64,000 nucleotides of DNA from JBBDMC01 sp963775235 (GCA_963775235.1 CAVZHY010000004.1:62001-126000), one strand, 5' to 3'. Shown: positions 34,980 through 43,824, numbered from the stretch's first letter. Numbers and translations: made by a program. The notes: generated by a model not told the origin, from the sequence alone.

Positions 34980-35578
34980 GGCACCTTCCTTCCGTTTTGT
35001 TGGGAGCGAAAACCGTGGTCGCTCGCTCGGGCATCGGCGCCTGTTTCGTCTGCCAATGACGGCAAAACGCTAGCGGCGTCGGGAGGATCGCCGCTGTGCT
35101 CTTTTGACCAGCGGGTGGCATGCGCGGATTGGCGAAATGTCACACCCCGCTCGTCCACTTTTGCGGTGCTGTGCCAACGTGAGGGGCGCATCGCTCTTGC
35201 GGCGCCGGAGTTGCTTCAGGCAATTAGCGAGTAGTCTCAGGAACGCGTTCGCCCGTCTCCGGCCGGTGCGAAATCGAAGGCCAGGATTGTGGTCGGCTGC
35301 CCCGAAAGCGGGGCGGATCGCGGAGCGAAGCGTTGCGCGGTAAATGTGGGACGTAAGCGGTCGAGACGAATCGGTCGCGCCTCTAACGCTGTCCTGCGGA
35401 GGCGGCTAGTGATCGCTGAATTGGCTGCCCGACGCAATCGCCGAGAGGAGGGATCAGCAGAGTACCTACATGACGGCTTTGGTACTGACCGACGTCGTCC
35501 GGCACCACCCAGGCACCCATCATGAAAACGGGCCCCAGGGGGTACGCGTGCTTGCCTCGCGCCAATTTGGACCCGAGA
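34980..35578. other. 600-base gap upstream of the decarboxylase unit
   Basis: No open frame here has a start site and protein-like content on either strand. Minus-strand promoter elements for the decarboxylase unit are expected within 34980-35100. I do not see the TGAGC-N6-GCWCA site that marks other genes of this region. Confidence 0.4.
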
Positions 35579-35743
35579 CTACAAGTGGAGCGTACCCGTA
35601 AGTGCCAGCACCACGGCTACAACAAGAACTACCCCGATAAGGCCGGACGGCCCGTAGCCCCAGCTGCGCGAATGGGGCCAGGCCGGAATGACTCCGATCA
35701 GCAGCAGAACGAGAACCAAAAGAACGATCGTGCCGATACCCAT
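35579..35743 (-). CDS. DUF3309 family small membrane protein
   Basis: A 54-residue protein: MGIGTIVLLVLVLLLIGVIP, then AWPHSRSWGYGPSGLIGVVL and a second hydrophobic helix. The WPHSRSWGYGPSG segment between two helices is the DUF3309 signature. Function is unknown; these proteins are common in Rhizobiales and Rhodospirillales among stress-type genes. AAAGGAG lies 7 bases upstream of the ATG. Confidence 0.85.
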   Translation of the reverse strand: MGIGTIVLLVLVLLLIGVIPAWPHSRSWGYGPSGLIGVVLVVAVVLALTGTLHL

Positions 35744-35787
35744 CTTAATTCTCCTTTGGACGGTTGCGTCAAACTCGCGCCTGACGC

Positions 35788-35960
35788 CTACTTGTCTGCA
35801 AGCGCGTCCTTGACGCAGCCGATTGCGTTTTGAATCTTGCCTTCGGTCTTTTCGGCTTTGCCGTCCGATTCCAGGTTGGCATCACCGACCGTCTTGCCCA
35901 CGGCCTGCTTGACCGCCCTTTGACTTCCTTCGCCGATCCGACAACCCAATCTCTATCCAT
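35788..35960 (-). pseudogene. CsbD-like protein with one-base frameshift (copy 1)
   Basis: The frame starts MDRDWVVGSAKEVKG. After dropping one base near 35917 it continues VKQAVGKTVGDANLESDGKA and ends IGCVKDALADK. This is the CsbD pattern (about 58 residues), a small general-stress protein family. The second CsbD-like gene at 48073 breaks at exactly the same place after the first glycine. Either both are decayed or the region is prone to indels. It is directly upstream of the DUF3309 gene and preceded by a TGAGC-type box. Confidence 0.75.
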
Positions 35961-36031
35961 GATTTCTTTCCAAGGTTCAGACGATGCTCTTGGTTTGTGA
36001 TGTTAAATTTACACGCTGCAGCAGTGACCGT

Positions 36032-36049
36032 CTGTTCACAATGGCTCAC
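36032..36049 (-). promoter_or_regulatory. TGAGC-type box upstream of CsbD copy 1
   Basis: On the minus strand GTGAGCCATTGTGAACAG has one good half-site (GTGAGC) and a weaker second half after 6 bases. It is about 70 bases upstream of the CsbD start. It matches the boxes at 42682 and 43576 at most positions. Confidence 0.4.
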
Positions 36050-36175
36050 GGGACTTCGGAGCGCGCAGGTCGGGTCTTGGCGTTCAAAGCGGGGACGCAG
36101 TTCGCAGGGAAAGTTCCGCTCACAGCAAAGCCGGCTTCCGCAACCCGGGCCGGCACCCAGAACGGGTCGCCTCCG

Positions 36176-36412
36176 TCAGCCGGTGGTATGCTGGATGGCG
36201 CCTGTCGGGGGACCGTCCCGGCCAGCCTTCATGACCTGGACGGCGGTCAAGACCTGACCGTGCTGCTCGCCCAATCGGGCCAGCCGTCCCGCTAGTTGCG
36301 CAAACGTCGCGCGTCGCGGCATTGCGAACGAGTAGGTGCCTGCTTCAAACACGGCAGTCACGTGATTGTGCGGACGTTCCTGATGGGCGAGGCGTTGCAC
36401 GAGTTTTGCCAT
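36176..36412 (-). CDS. Small protein of the VTAVFEAG family, 78 aa
   Basis: The central part HVTAVFEAGTYSFAMPRRAT followed by LAGRLARLGEQHGQVLTAVQ is shared with the protein encoded at 43061-43489. The pattern is a beta-hairpin then a helix, suggesting a compact small domain. GGGAGC precedes the ATG. The family is not known to me by name; both members lie among stress-type genes. Confidence 0.6.
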   Translation of the reverse strand: MAKLVQRLAHQERPHNHVTAVFEAGTYSFAMPRRATFAQLAGRLARLGEQHGQVLTAVQVMKAGRDGPPTGAIQHTTG

Positions 36413-36880
36413 CGTTAGACGCTCCCGAGGATGCGATCATGTAATGCCTGACTCCCGTGCTGGGTAGGCGAACCACTTATGGCGGATCGATCACCGGCTG
36501 GGCTGGTCAAAACTGCACAGCACGCCACGGTCCCCGTACAACCGCTCCATGGTCGCCAAGCGTCGTCTCCGACCTCCGGCTAGACGAGGGGACAAGGAGC
36601 AAATCAGCGCGTATCGGGTGCCCATCGGCTGGCCGCGTAGGCGGGCCATTGCCTCGCCCCATCGGCACGCGGGGAACACGGCCGCTCGACCATCGGGACG
36701 CGTGAGCCGCTTTGCACATCCCTCGCGGTCGGTAAAGCCTAGTCTTGAACTTCGCGTGGCTCGCAGTTCGGCCGAGCGTCACGCGCCGTAATGCGTCGCC
36801 GATGCGTTTGGCTTCACGGCCGTGCCAAACGCGGGGCGACTTGGCCCTGCGCTCAGATCTCCCGGCCAGAGAGGAACCTA
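36413..36880. other. Gap carrying a 46-bp regulatory block
   Basis: No gene with a credible start is visible on either strand. The right part contains the conserved block at 36702-36748 upstream of the ElaB/YqjD-like gene. Confidence 0.4.
36702..36748 (+). promoter_or_regulatory. Conserved 46-bp upstream block, copy A
   Basis: Contains GTGAGCCGCTTTGCACATCC, then GCGGTC and GCCTAG. Aligns without gaps with copies at 38766 and 45271. It ends about 130 bases before the ATG of the ElaB/YqjD-like gene. The first 18 bases have the TGAGC-N6-GCWCA shape. Confidence 0.55.
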
Positions 36881-37228
36881 ATGGCTACGACTCCGGAAAA
36901 AGACTTGCATATCGACCTCGAAGCAATTCGCTCCGACATTGCGGCGCTCGCCGAAGGCGTCGGCAAGCTCGCCAACGAGGCGTCCAACGCGCAAACCGCG
37001 AGGGCCAAGACGCTGAAGAAAGCCGCCATTGGGGCCACCGGCGTCGGGGCGGAGGTGTGGAACGGGGCCGCCCAACTCGGCCACGATTCCGCCGGAGCCG
37101 CGGCGGACGCAGCCCACGCCGGCATGTCCAACCTCGAAAAGCGGTTTAGGCAAAACCCGGTGACTGCGATCCTCATCGCACTGGTCGTCGGATTCGTCGT
37201 CGGTGTTGTTGGCCTGAAGCGAAGATGA
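36881..37228 (+). CDS. ElaB/YqjD/DUF883-type membrane-anchored protein
   Basis: The 115-residue protein has a long amphipathic helix (LEAIRSDIAALAEGVGKLAN) rich in Ala. Then comes FRQNPVTAILIALVVGFVVG, a single C-terminal membrane helix ending KRR. This is the layout of ElaB/YqjD proteins, which bind ribosomes at the inner membrane in stationary phase in E. coli. AGAGAGGAA precedes the ATG. It is the likely target of the upstream 46-bp block. Confidence 0.8.
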   Translation: MATTPEKDLHIDLEAIRSDIAALAEGVGKLANEASNAQTARAKTLKKAAIGATGVGAEVWNGAAQLGHDSAGAAADAAHAGMSNLEKRFRQNPVTAILIALVVGFVVGVVGLKRR

Positions 37229-37429
37229 TCTTCCGGCGGCTGACTTCGGAAGGCGGCCCACTGTGGTGTTTAGGGCGGTTTTGCCGATCATGTGAGGCGG
37301 CCAGCTGCCAGGCGCTTCTCGGGCGTTTGTCGTTGTCGCCGGTCAACGCCTCGTCGGCGACGCTCTCTAGGTGGCTGGACTAACGACCGCGCTTGGCGTG
37401 ATCGGCCAGCAAATCTTCTTGAGGTGACC

Positions 37430-38668
37430 ATGACAAGTTCGATCCCGCAACCCGATGCGACAACCCGTACCGAGCTAGCCAAGGCGCTGGCGCTGCCGTT
37501 TGCGGTCCGCGTTTCGATCGTCGGCACCTTCCTGATCCTGCTCGTCGGCGCCATCTACTACGCGCGCGCCTTCTTCCTGCCTCTCGTCCTCGCAACATTG
37601 GTGACCCTGGCCCTGGCACCGCTGGTACGCGAACTCGGACGGCGCGGCCTGCCGGCCCCGGTTTCCGCGGTGATGCTGGTCATCGTCCTCGCCGGCGGCC
37701 TGGCGACGGTGACGACGTTGCTGAGCGCGCCGGTCTCACGAATAGTCGCCGAAGCGCCGTCGACCATCAGCCAGGTGCGAGAGCGGTTCGCGTTTCTGCG
37801 GACGCCCTTCGCCGCGATGAACGAAGCCAGCCAAGGGTTGCAGACAATGGTCGACGACACCACGAGTGCCGTTGGTAGCAAGAACCCGCAGAGGGTCGTT
37901 GTCGTCCAGTCCGGCCTTCTCGCTTGGGCGGCGGGCACCGCTGCCAATATCGGCACGACGCTTGGCGCTACTTTGATCCTCTCGCTGTTTCTCCTCGCCT
38001 CTGGCGACACGCTTCGTGCCAAGCTGATCCGCGTCTCGCCACACCTCCGCGAAAAGAAGCGATCGCTGCGCGTGCTGCGAGACATCGAAAATGTGGTCTC
38101 TCGCTATCTCCTGACGATTACAGCGATCAATACCGGCCTGGGACTTTCGGTCGGTATTGTGATGGCCGGCTTGGGAATGCCCAATCCGATCCTGTGGGGC
38201 ATCGGCGCGGCTTTGTTGAATTTCGTTCCGTATCTTGGCGGCCTGATTGGCACCACGCTGGCCATCGCCGTCGCCTCTATCACCTACCCGACGCTTGTCC
38301 ACGCAGCGCTGCCGCCGCTCGTGTACGTGGGGCTGCAGATTGTCGAAAGCAACTTCGTCACGCCGACGATCGTCGGTCGTCGACTCGAACTGAACACGGT
38401 CGCGATCCTGATCTTCCTGGCGCTCGCCGCGTGGATGTGGGGCATCGTCGGCGTCATCATCGGCGTGCCGGTTCTCGTCGTCATCAAGGTGTTCAGCAGC
38501 AATTTCCCGAACCTGGCGGGGCTGGCCGAGTTCCTTTCTGCAGAGCGGGTAACAGCCGAAGACACCGAGCCAGAACACGCGGTCGACCTTAACGCGTCTC
38601 GGACGCTCTCCACCCACTCGCAACGCCATGGGGCGGCGGGATCGACATTGCGCCCTGTCGATATATGA
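37430..38668 (+). CDS. AI-2E family transporter (PerM/YdiK type)
   Basis: The 412-residue protein has about eight hydrophobic segments: two near the N-terminus (VSIVGTFLILLVGAIYYARA, FFLPLVLATLVTLALAPLV), a large soluble part, and then the conserved end with GIGAALLNFVPYLGGLIGT. The family mark PTIVGRRLELNTVAILIFLA follows at the C-terminal helices. Members export small molecules or act in Na+(Li+)/H+ exchange; the substrate here is unknown. The start follows GAGGTGACC. Confidence 0.9.
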   Translation: MTSSIPQPDATTRTELAKALALPFAVRVSIVGTFLILLVGAIYYARAFFLPLVLATLVTLALAPLVRELGRRGLPAPVSAVMLVIVLAGGLATVTTLLSAPVSRIVAEAPSTISQVRERFAFLRTPFAAMNEASQGLQTMVDDTTSAVGSKNPQRVVVVQSGLLAWAAGTAANIGTTLGATLILSLFLLASGDTLRAKLIRVSPHLREKKRSLRVLRDIENVVSRYLLTITAINTGLGLSVGIVMAGLGMPNPILWGIGAALLNFVPYLGGLIGTTLAIAVASITYPTLVHAALPPLVYVGLQIVESNFVTPTIVGRRLELNTVAILIFLALAAWMWGIVGVIIGVPVLVVIKVFSSNFPNLAGLAEFLSAERVTAEDTEPEHAVDLNASRTLSTHSQRHGAAGSTLRPVDI

Positions 38669-38765
38669 CTGCGGCGCTACCCGCGAAGTCGGCATCGATT
38701 CCATTCGCGCGTTCGGCTCATCTCCACAGTCAACGGGTGCTGCAACAGTCGCGACCGTCCGCAAC

Positions 38766-38811
38766 GTGAGCCCCTTTGCACATCTCCCGCGGTCAACGGA
38801 GCCTAGACTCC
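38766..38811 (+). promoter_or_regulatory. Conserved 46-bp upstream block, copy B
   Basis: Contains GTGAGCCCCTTTGCACATCT, GCGGTC and GCCTAG at the same spacing as copies A and C. It ends about 90 bases before the ATG of the PRC-barrel protein. Confidence 0.55.
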
Positions 38812-38901
38812 ATCACCATCGGCAAACCGAAACAGGAGCCGACGGCTGAGAGAGCCGATGCGATGCTCCCCCTGAAAAAGAAATCGAATGGAGAACAATC
38901 A

Positions 38902-39510
38902 ATGAAAAGCTTCACCAATCTCATGGCCGCTGCAGCAGTGATCGCCTTGATGTCGCCAGCCATGGCCCAGGACTACCAGAGCCCGCCGGCCGCATCGCCG
39001 GCAGCTCCGGCGTTGCCGAACCTAGCCCCCGTGCTACCCAACGCGGCAATGCCCACCGCGCCCGATGCGATGGCCCCGGTCGTCGCCCCCGCGCTGGATC
39101 TGGCAGGCACCCATAATTCGAAATTCATCGAACAGCAGGGTGCCCTGCAGACGCTGGCATCGTCGTGGATCGGCTCGTCAGTGTCCAATTCCTCCGACGA
39201 AAGCCTCGCAAACATCAACGACGTTGTGTTCGATGAAAACCACCAGATCGTCGCCATCGTCGTCGGCGTCGGCGGTCTTCTCGGTATGGGGGAGAAGAAT
39301 GTCGGGATCTCGATCAGCGCGGTCAAGGCCAGTGCAGACGCTGACGGTAAGGTCAAGTTTGTCATCGATGTCAGCGCCGACGAACTGAATAACGCGCCTG
39401 CGTTCACGACTCTCGCCCACTCGAACGGGCAAGCGATGCAGTCACGGCCATCGACGGCGGCCACTGCGAGTGTCGCAATTCCATCCTCGCCGATCGTGCC
39501 AACGAACTAA
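38902..39510 (+). CDS. Periplasmic PRC-barrel domain protein
   Basis: A 202-residue precursor with signal peptide ending at PAMAQ, then a Pro/Ala linker. A PRC-barrel-like domain follows from QGALQTLASSWIGSSVSN through INDVVFDENHQIVAIVVGVG and GEKNVGISISAVKA. The tail is Ser/Thr/Pro rich. PRC-barrel proteins of this exported type are frequent in Rhizobiales with no fixed role. GGAG is 9 bases upstream of the ATG. Confidence 0.85.
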   Translation: MKSFTNLMAAAAVIALMSPAMAQDYQSPPAASPAAPALPNLAPVLPNAAMPTAPDAMAPVVAPALDLAGTHNSKFIEQQGALQTLASSWIGSSVSNSSDESLANINDVVFDENHQIVAIVVGVGGLLGMGEKNVGISISAVKASADADGKVKFVIDVSADELNNAPAFTTLAHSNGQAMQSRPSTAATASVAIPSSPIVPTN

Positions 39511-39733
39511 GTCGATCGTCGTTTCAACGACTACCCCGCCGGCCTCGCCGCCGGCGGGATACATTCGGTTGCCGCGGCGGTGTGCAGGCGACCCCGGTCC
39601 TCGCGAGCACAATTATCCAGCCCGCGATTTTCGGGGCATTGCCGGCCCTGACCCGGCGTTGAGAACACGACGACCTCATCGTTCAGTTCTGATGCGGTAG
39701 GGTGACGCTGAGGCGCAGTGCCAGCAACAAGAC

Positions 39734-39935
39734 TCAATCAGGTTCGATGTGCGGCTGATCGTGCAGAACGACATTCAATAGTGAGCGGTGCACCTCGATG
39801 CTGCCGTTGTAGGTGATGAGATTCAGCCGGCGAAATTTGTTCATGAAATGACTTACACGTGAGCGCGTCGTGCCGATCATTTCGGCGAGCGTCTCCTGGC
39901 TGACTTTGGCGAGGATCGGCTGCGATCGCGGTATG
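39734..39935 (-). pseudogene. Crp/Fnr regulator, C-terminal HTH fragment
   Basis: The minus strand reads QPILAKVSQETLAEMIGTTR, continues SRVSHFMNKFRRLNLITYNG and ends HDQPHIEPD. This is nearly the same as the C-terminus of the intact regulator at 47222-47932. The cyclic-nucleotide-binding part is missing. It is a truncated duplicate. Confidence 0.85.
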
Positions 39936-40188
39936 CGTCGATTTGTCGGCGTCGCACGAAAGGAGAATCCGAGCTGGCGACACGTCTCCCGGCCGCGAAG
40001 CAGAAGCCGAACGGCATCACATTTTCAATTTGATGACCCCGGCGAGTGTCTCGCGCCCACGAGGCTTCAAGGAGAACGATCTATCGCCAAGGGAAGCTTT
40101 GTTGCGGCTTCACGGATTTGAGCGGCTCCCGCTGGATGGCGGACAACGCCGAACCTCGCAGAATGGTAACTGCCCCTCCTGCGGTGAC

Positions 40189-42129
40189 TTACTGTTGCGG
40201 GAGTAACATGCAGACACCCTCGTTGTTCACCACGTAGCCCTCCTGGCACGGTGGCTGGCGTTGAAGCTGCGGCGGTAGCGGTGCAGGCCCCAATTCGGCA
40301 GGCGGAGCGGGCGGTGCCGGCTCTGCGGGCGGTGGCGGCGGGGGCGGCGCTTCGCCAGGCGGTGCCGGTGTTGGTGCGGGAGCCAGCTCCGGCGGCGGCG
40401 CGGGTGTCAGGGCCGGCGCCGGGACAGGTGCCGGGAGGGGCTGCGCCTCTGCAGGTGACGTGGTCGGCTGCGGCGGTGCCGGGACTGGGGCCGGCGTAGG
40501 CAGCGCGGCCCGGGGTGGCGCTGCCGGGGCCGGTTTCCCAGGCGGCGATCGCGGTGTAGGGGCCGGCTCAGCGGCAGGGGTCGATGCGGGCGGCGGGGCC
40601 TGCTCTGCCACTGGCGGCGCGGGTGGCGTCAGGGGTGCAGCTTCCGCGGGAGGCGGCGGCGGGGCCGCATCCTCCGCTGGAGCCTGAGGTGTAACCTCCT
40701 CGGCGGGCGGTGGCGCTGCCGCAGGCGCGGCGCAGGTTCCATCCGCCTGGCGCACGGTTCCCTCATCGCAGGGGGCTGGCCCTTCGATCGCAGGCGCTGG
40801 TTGCGCAGGTGCCGCTTGCTCTACAGGTGCCGCGGGCTCTTCGGGCGCAGGCGGTTCCGCACCGACCATCGGAGGCGCCTCCGTCGGAGGCGGTGTTGCG
40901 TCGGGTGGCGGCGGCGGAGGGACGAGAGCCTCGGTGGTCGCCTCATTGCCGGACTGGCCGACGGTCTTGCTCTCCTGGGCGACCTTCTCTACCGGCGCCA
41001 CCTCGGTTGGTTTTTCCGCCGCCGGCAGTTCGCTTGCCGCCGGGTGGAAGACATCGATCGTGTCGCCCTCGACCTTGCCGGACTTGCTTGCATCCGGCGA
41101 GAGCGCGACGTTGTAGGCGGCGACCTTCTGCTGTGTCTTCTCCTCGACGAAGTTGACGTTGACGACGTTGTTGACCACCACGTTGTTGACGATGGTGACG
41201 TTGCCGATCGATTGCGTCTGATTGACGATATTGGTGACCTGGTTGTTGTCGCCAATGACGACAGTGGCGAGGTTCGGCGCCTGGAAATCGCGAGCGGGAA
41301 CCGCCTGCCAATAATAGTCCGGGATATTGCCGAAGGAGATGTCGACGCTGATCCCGAAGGAGTCCTTCGGGTCAGGGGGGAGCGGAGCCCAGGCGAGATA
41401 GTCGTCGGACTGCCGCCAGGCGACCCACGCCGGCGCCCACCGCGTTCCAGGCACCCAGAACCAGCCGACTGTCGGGGAATATGCCCATCGGCCGTAGTGA
41501 TACGTTGCCCAGCCGAACGGCTCGTTGGACACCCACATCCAGCCTTGGGTTCGGGTGTAGGCCCAGCGGCCATCGGTGTACGGGCGCCAGTTCGCCGCAA
41601 CGCGCGGCACCCAAACGTAGCGCTCGTGAATCAGGACCCAGATGCCAAGAGGAGACAGAGGTACATAGAACGAGCCGAGGCTGACGTTTACCGCGCCGCC
41701 CGAAGTGTAAAGCGAAATCTGTGCGTAGAACGGTCGGCTCGGGTAATAGCTCGCCCAATAGGAGTCAATCTTGAAGGAAACGATGGGCAGGTACGCGTAG
41801 CGCACGTAATTTGCGGTCGTCAGGTAGGTTCCCCTGTACCAGAGCTGCAGGTACCTTGCGCTGAACCATCCGCGGTTTCCCCGGTATGCGCCGTCGCACC
41901 ATGACAGGTCGCCGAGGCAGCCAAACAGGGTGACCGGCGTGCCAACCGGCGCGGTCGAAATCACCGGAAACCGCGTGCTGGGACCGGCGCGCTGATTGAG
42001 GTTTACCGACGCGTAGGCCGACACCGACTCGGCGAAGCTGCGGCCGGGGGCGATCAACAAACACAGCGCGATGAGACCGCCAAAGATCATAGAACCGCTT
42101 CTGAGAAAGCTTGAATGGGTCACGAACAC
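40189..42129 (-). CDS. Exported SH3/DUF6600 protein with proline-rich C-terminal half
   Basis: The 646-residue precursor has a signal peptide (MIFGGLIALCLLIAPGRSFA). An SH3-type domain follows (SVNLNQRAGPSTRFPVIS to GNRGWFSARYLQLWY), then a Trp-rich DUF6600 region, with WVPRVAANWRPYTDGRWAYT and GWFWVPGTRWAPAWVAWR. From about residue 380 on it is Pro/Ala/Glu-rich, presumably crossing or decorating the envelope. Two short Cys-containing modules (CDEGTVRQADGTC, CQEGYVVNNEGVC) near the C-terminus resemble each other. The start may be GTG at 42129 or 42123, or ATG at 42090. A surface or cell-wall-associated role is inferred. Confidence 0.82.
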   Translation of the reverse strand: MFVTHSSFLRSGSMIFGGLIALCLLIAPGRSFAESVSAYASVNLNQRAGPSTRFPVISTAPVGTPVTLFGCLGDLSWCDGAYRGNRGWFSARYLQLWYRGTYLTTANYVRYAYLPIVSFKIDSYWASYYPSRPFYAQISLYTSGGAVNVSLGSFYVPLSPLGIWVLIHERYVWVPRVAANWRPYTDGRWAYTRTQGWMWVSNEPFGWATYHYGRWAYSPTVGWFWVPGTRWAPAWVAWRQSDDYLAWAPLPPDPKDSFGISVDISFGNIPDYYWQAVPARDFQAPNLATVVIGDNNQVTNIVNQTQSIGNVTIVNNVVVNNVVNVNFVEEKTQQKVAAYNVALSPDASKSGKVEGDTIDVFHPAASELPAAEKPTEVAPVEKVAQESKTVGQSGNEATTEALVPPPPPPDATPPPTEAPPMVGAEPPAPEEPAAPVEQAAPAQPAPAIEGPAPCDEGTVRQADGTCAAPAAAPPPAEEVTPQAPAEDAAPPPPPAEAAPLTPPAPPVAEQAPPPASTPAAEPAPTPRSPPGKPAPAAPPRAALPTPAPVPAPPQPTTSPAEAQPLPAPVPAPALTPAPPPELAPAPTPAPPGEAPPPPPPPAEPAPPAPPAELGPAPLPPQLQRQPPCQEGYVVNNEGVCMLLPQQ

Positions 42130-42268
42130 CTCTGGTTTCGGTTTGGGCCCAAAGCCCGGCTGACGGCTGGGTCGGATGGTTCGGGCTTCCTCCTGGCGGC
42201 ATCACCCGTAAAATAAGGCTTGAGCGAGCAACACGGCCCGGGCTCACACGAGGATTCGTCGCCGGGGC

Positions 42269-42568
42269 CTAACGCCTTCCCCAAATTCCTCCCCAAGTCC
42301 CCTGCGATCCGGCGCCACGAACCAGCCCGATTATCAGCAACAGGATGAGTGCACCCACGGTGGCGTTTAAGATCGCCGGAAGAAGGCCTGAGCCGAGGTG
42401 GATGCCGATTTGGGGAAGCAGCCAGCTGCCGATGAAGGCGCCCAGAATCCCAACGATCACATCGCCAACGATCCCGAAACTGGTGCCGCGCCAGATCTGA
42501 CCGGCCGCCCAGCCGGCAATGAGGCCGACAAACAGTATGATCAGTAGACTTTCAGTGGACATCTGCAT
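42269..42568 (-). CDS. GlsB/YeaQ/YmgE family membrane protein
   Basis: The 99-residue protein has three to four helices rich in Gly: LLIILFVGLIAGWAAGQIW, FGIVGDVIVGILGAFIGSWL, and a C-terminal LLIIGLVRG. These are the hallmarks of the transglycosylase-associated family (YeaQ/GlsB), small stress-induced inner membrane proteins. The ATG at 42568 has GGAG 8 bases upstream. A TGAGC-type box is at 42682-42699. Confidence 0.9.
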   Translation of the reverse strand: MQMSTESLLIILFVGLIAGWAAGQIWRGTSFGIVGDVIVGILGAFIGSWLLPQIGIHLGSGLLPAILNATVGALILLLIIGLVRGAGSQGTWGGIWGRR

Positions 42569-42681
42569 TTCGTGATCTCCAGAATTGGTCAAACAGCTGA
42601 ACAGCCTTCAGCTCCGGGTCGCGGTGATGCGGGCGAATACGCAACCTCCTCATCAGGATAGGTCGACGACACGCGAAAAGA

Positions 42682-42699
42682 CTGTGCGGAATTGCTCAC
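42682..42699 (-). promoter_or_regulatory. TGAGC-type box upstream of the GlsB/YeaQ gene
   Basis: The minus strand reads GTGAGCAATTCCGCACAG: half-site GTGAGC, 6 bases, then GCACAG. It is about 115 bases upstream of the GlsB/YeaQ start. Confidence 0.45.
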
Positions 42700-42851
42700 A
42701 ACGAACCCGGACAAACTGCGTGTGGGATGGTCGTCGAGCCGGCACCAGATGGAGTGCGGTGTTCGGGCAGCCCGCCCGATCAACCTCGGCGAGCGGCGAC
42801 CAAGTCCGAGAAGTTGATCCCTGAACCTCTTGGTCACCTAGTCGAAGCCGG

Positions 42852-43064
42852 CTAACCGCTCATCGGTGGGGCTTTGTTCGTGGCGGCGGCAGCATCTGCT
42901 GCTGTGTCGAACAGGATGACATGGCGCGTCTTGCTCGCATCGGTCCAGCGGCCGAGATGCCAATCCGAGATCACGCCGCAATTCTTCATTTCGTTCAATC
43001 TCGCAGCCAGCCGATTGAGACCGGGGAGATTCGGCGGGGAGACGGCGTAAACATGTGCGATCAT
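42852..43064 (-). CDS. Small hypothetical protein, 70 aa
   Basis: Begins MIAHVYAVSPPNLPGLNRLA and contains a Trp-His segment (ISDWHLGRWTDASKTRHVIL) then FDTAADAAAATNKAP. It looks like a compact alpha/beta mini-domain. The start overlaps the upstream gene by 4 bases (ATGA), so it is the distal gene of a two- or three-gene unit. No family could be named. Confidence 0.6.
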   Translation of the reverse strand: MIAHVYAVSPPNLPGLNRLAARLNEMKNCGVISDWHLGRWTDASKTRHVILFDTAADAAAATNKAPPMSG

Positions 43065-43489
43065 GGTTGTTCCGACCGCGGGGTTAGCGCGCCGAGCCCG
43101 GGAGGCGGCCGGTGCTCGAGAAAAAAGCCTTCAGCCGAAACGGAGCAGTCGCCTTCATCGTCCGCCTCCGGTCGCATGCAAATATTCATCCGTCTAGCCG
43201 TTATCAGTACCGCGGTCAGCGCCTCGGCGTGTTGCTCGCCCAAATCTGTGAGCCGACAGGCCAAGTCCGCGATCGTTGCCCGATCCGTCATTTCGAAGCA
43301 AAATGAACCGGCTTCGAACACGGCCGTCACTCGATGCCGCGGCCGCCCTGCGCCCGACACGATGTGTACATACCCACCCTCCTCGGGCGGTTCGGGGGGT
43401 CGATGGGGGCGTGCGGGCACCTGAATCTCGATTGCCCTGCCACCGGGGCGGCAGCGCGCGTTTGATCTCACCTGTGTGCTCTCGGGCAT
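43061..43489 (-). CDS. Protein of the VTAVFEAG family, 142 aa
   Basis: Contains RVTAVFEAGSFCFEMTDRAT and LACRLTDLGEQHAEALTAVL, shared with the 78-residue protein at 36176. It has extra N-terminal (Arg/Pro rich) and C-terminal (acidic) arms. The start at 43489 is the first ATG; a TTG at 43501 is possible. It overlaps the downstream 70-residue gene and is preceded by a TGAGC-type box at 43576. Function unknown. Confidence 0.6.
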   Translation of the reverse strand: MPESTQVRSNARCRPGGRAIEIQVPARPHRPPEPPEEGGYVHIVSGAGRPRHRVTAVFEAGSFCFEMTDRATIADLACRLTDLGEQHAEALTAVLITARRMNICMRPEADDEGDCSVSAEGFFLEHRPPPGLGALTPRSEQP

Positions 43490-43809
43490 CGTCTGGTCCA
43501 AGCAGGATTGGTGGCGGGTAGCACTATGCGCCGAACTCCGGCGTCGGGGACGCTATGCCCGCGTCTCCGTTGAGACTGTCCAGAATTGCTCACGGCGCCC
43601 CGCGAATGGGTCAACGCCGGCCCCTGGTAGGCGGCAAGAACAGCCTGCGACCGTTCGATCCGTCGGTGAAATTGGGTGCCTCGCTGTAGGTGAGCGAGTT
43701 GACGTTCGAACCGGCTGGCATTGGACCGAAGCCAAAAGTAACAAACCATATCCACAAAGCAGAGCATGGCTGCTCCGATTATCGTGGCGGGCAAGACCTC
43801 GGGGCTCAT
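43468..43809 (-). CDS. Possible small membrane-anchored protein, 113 aa
   Basis: Starts MSPEVLPATIIGAAMLCFVD with AAGGA 7 bases upstream. The first 30 residues form one hydrophobic helix ending YFWLRSNA, then a helical cytoplasmic part (RFERQLAHLQRGTQFHRRIE). The last 45 residues look less protein-like, and the frame may originally have ended earlier. It overlaps the following gene. Confidence 0.4.
   Translation of the reverse strand: MSPEVLPATIIGAAMLCFVDMVCYFWLRSNASRFERQLAHLQRGTQFHRRIERSQAVLAAYQGPALTHSRGAVSNSGQSQRRRGHSVPDAGVRRIVLPATNPAWTRRCPRAHR
43576..43593 (-). promoter_or_regulatory. TGAGC-type box upstream of the 142-aa gene
   Basis: The minus strand reads GTGAGCAATTCTGGACAG, differing from the box at 42682 by only two bases. 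About 90 bases upstream of the ATG at 43489. It lies inside the preceding frame (43468-43809), which weakens that frame as a gene or makes this an internal promoter site. Confidence 0.45.
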
Positions 43810-43824
43810 GTGAATTTCCTTCAC

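Noticed and set aside
40801..41904. 367-codon frame antisense to the SH3/DUF6600 gene
   Set aside because: Arg/Asp-rich shadow composition; the minus-strand gene has a signal peptide and recognisable domains.
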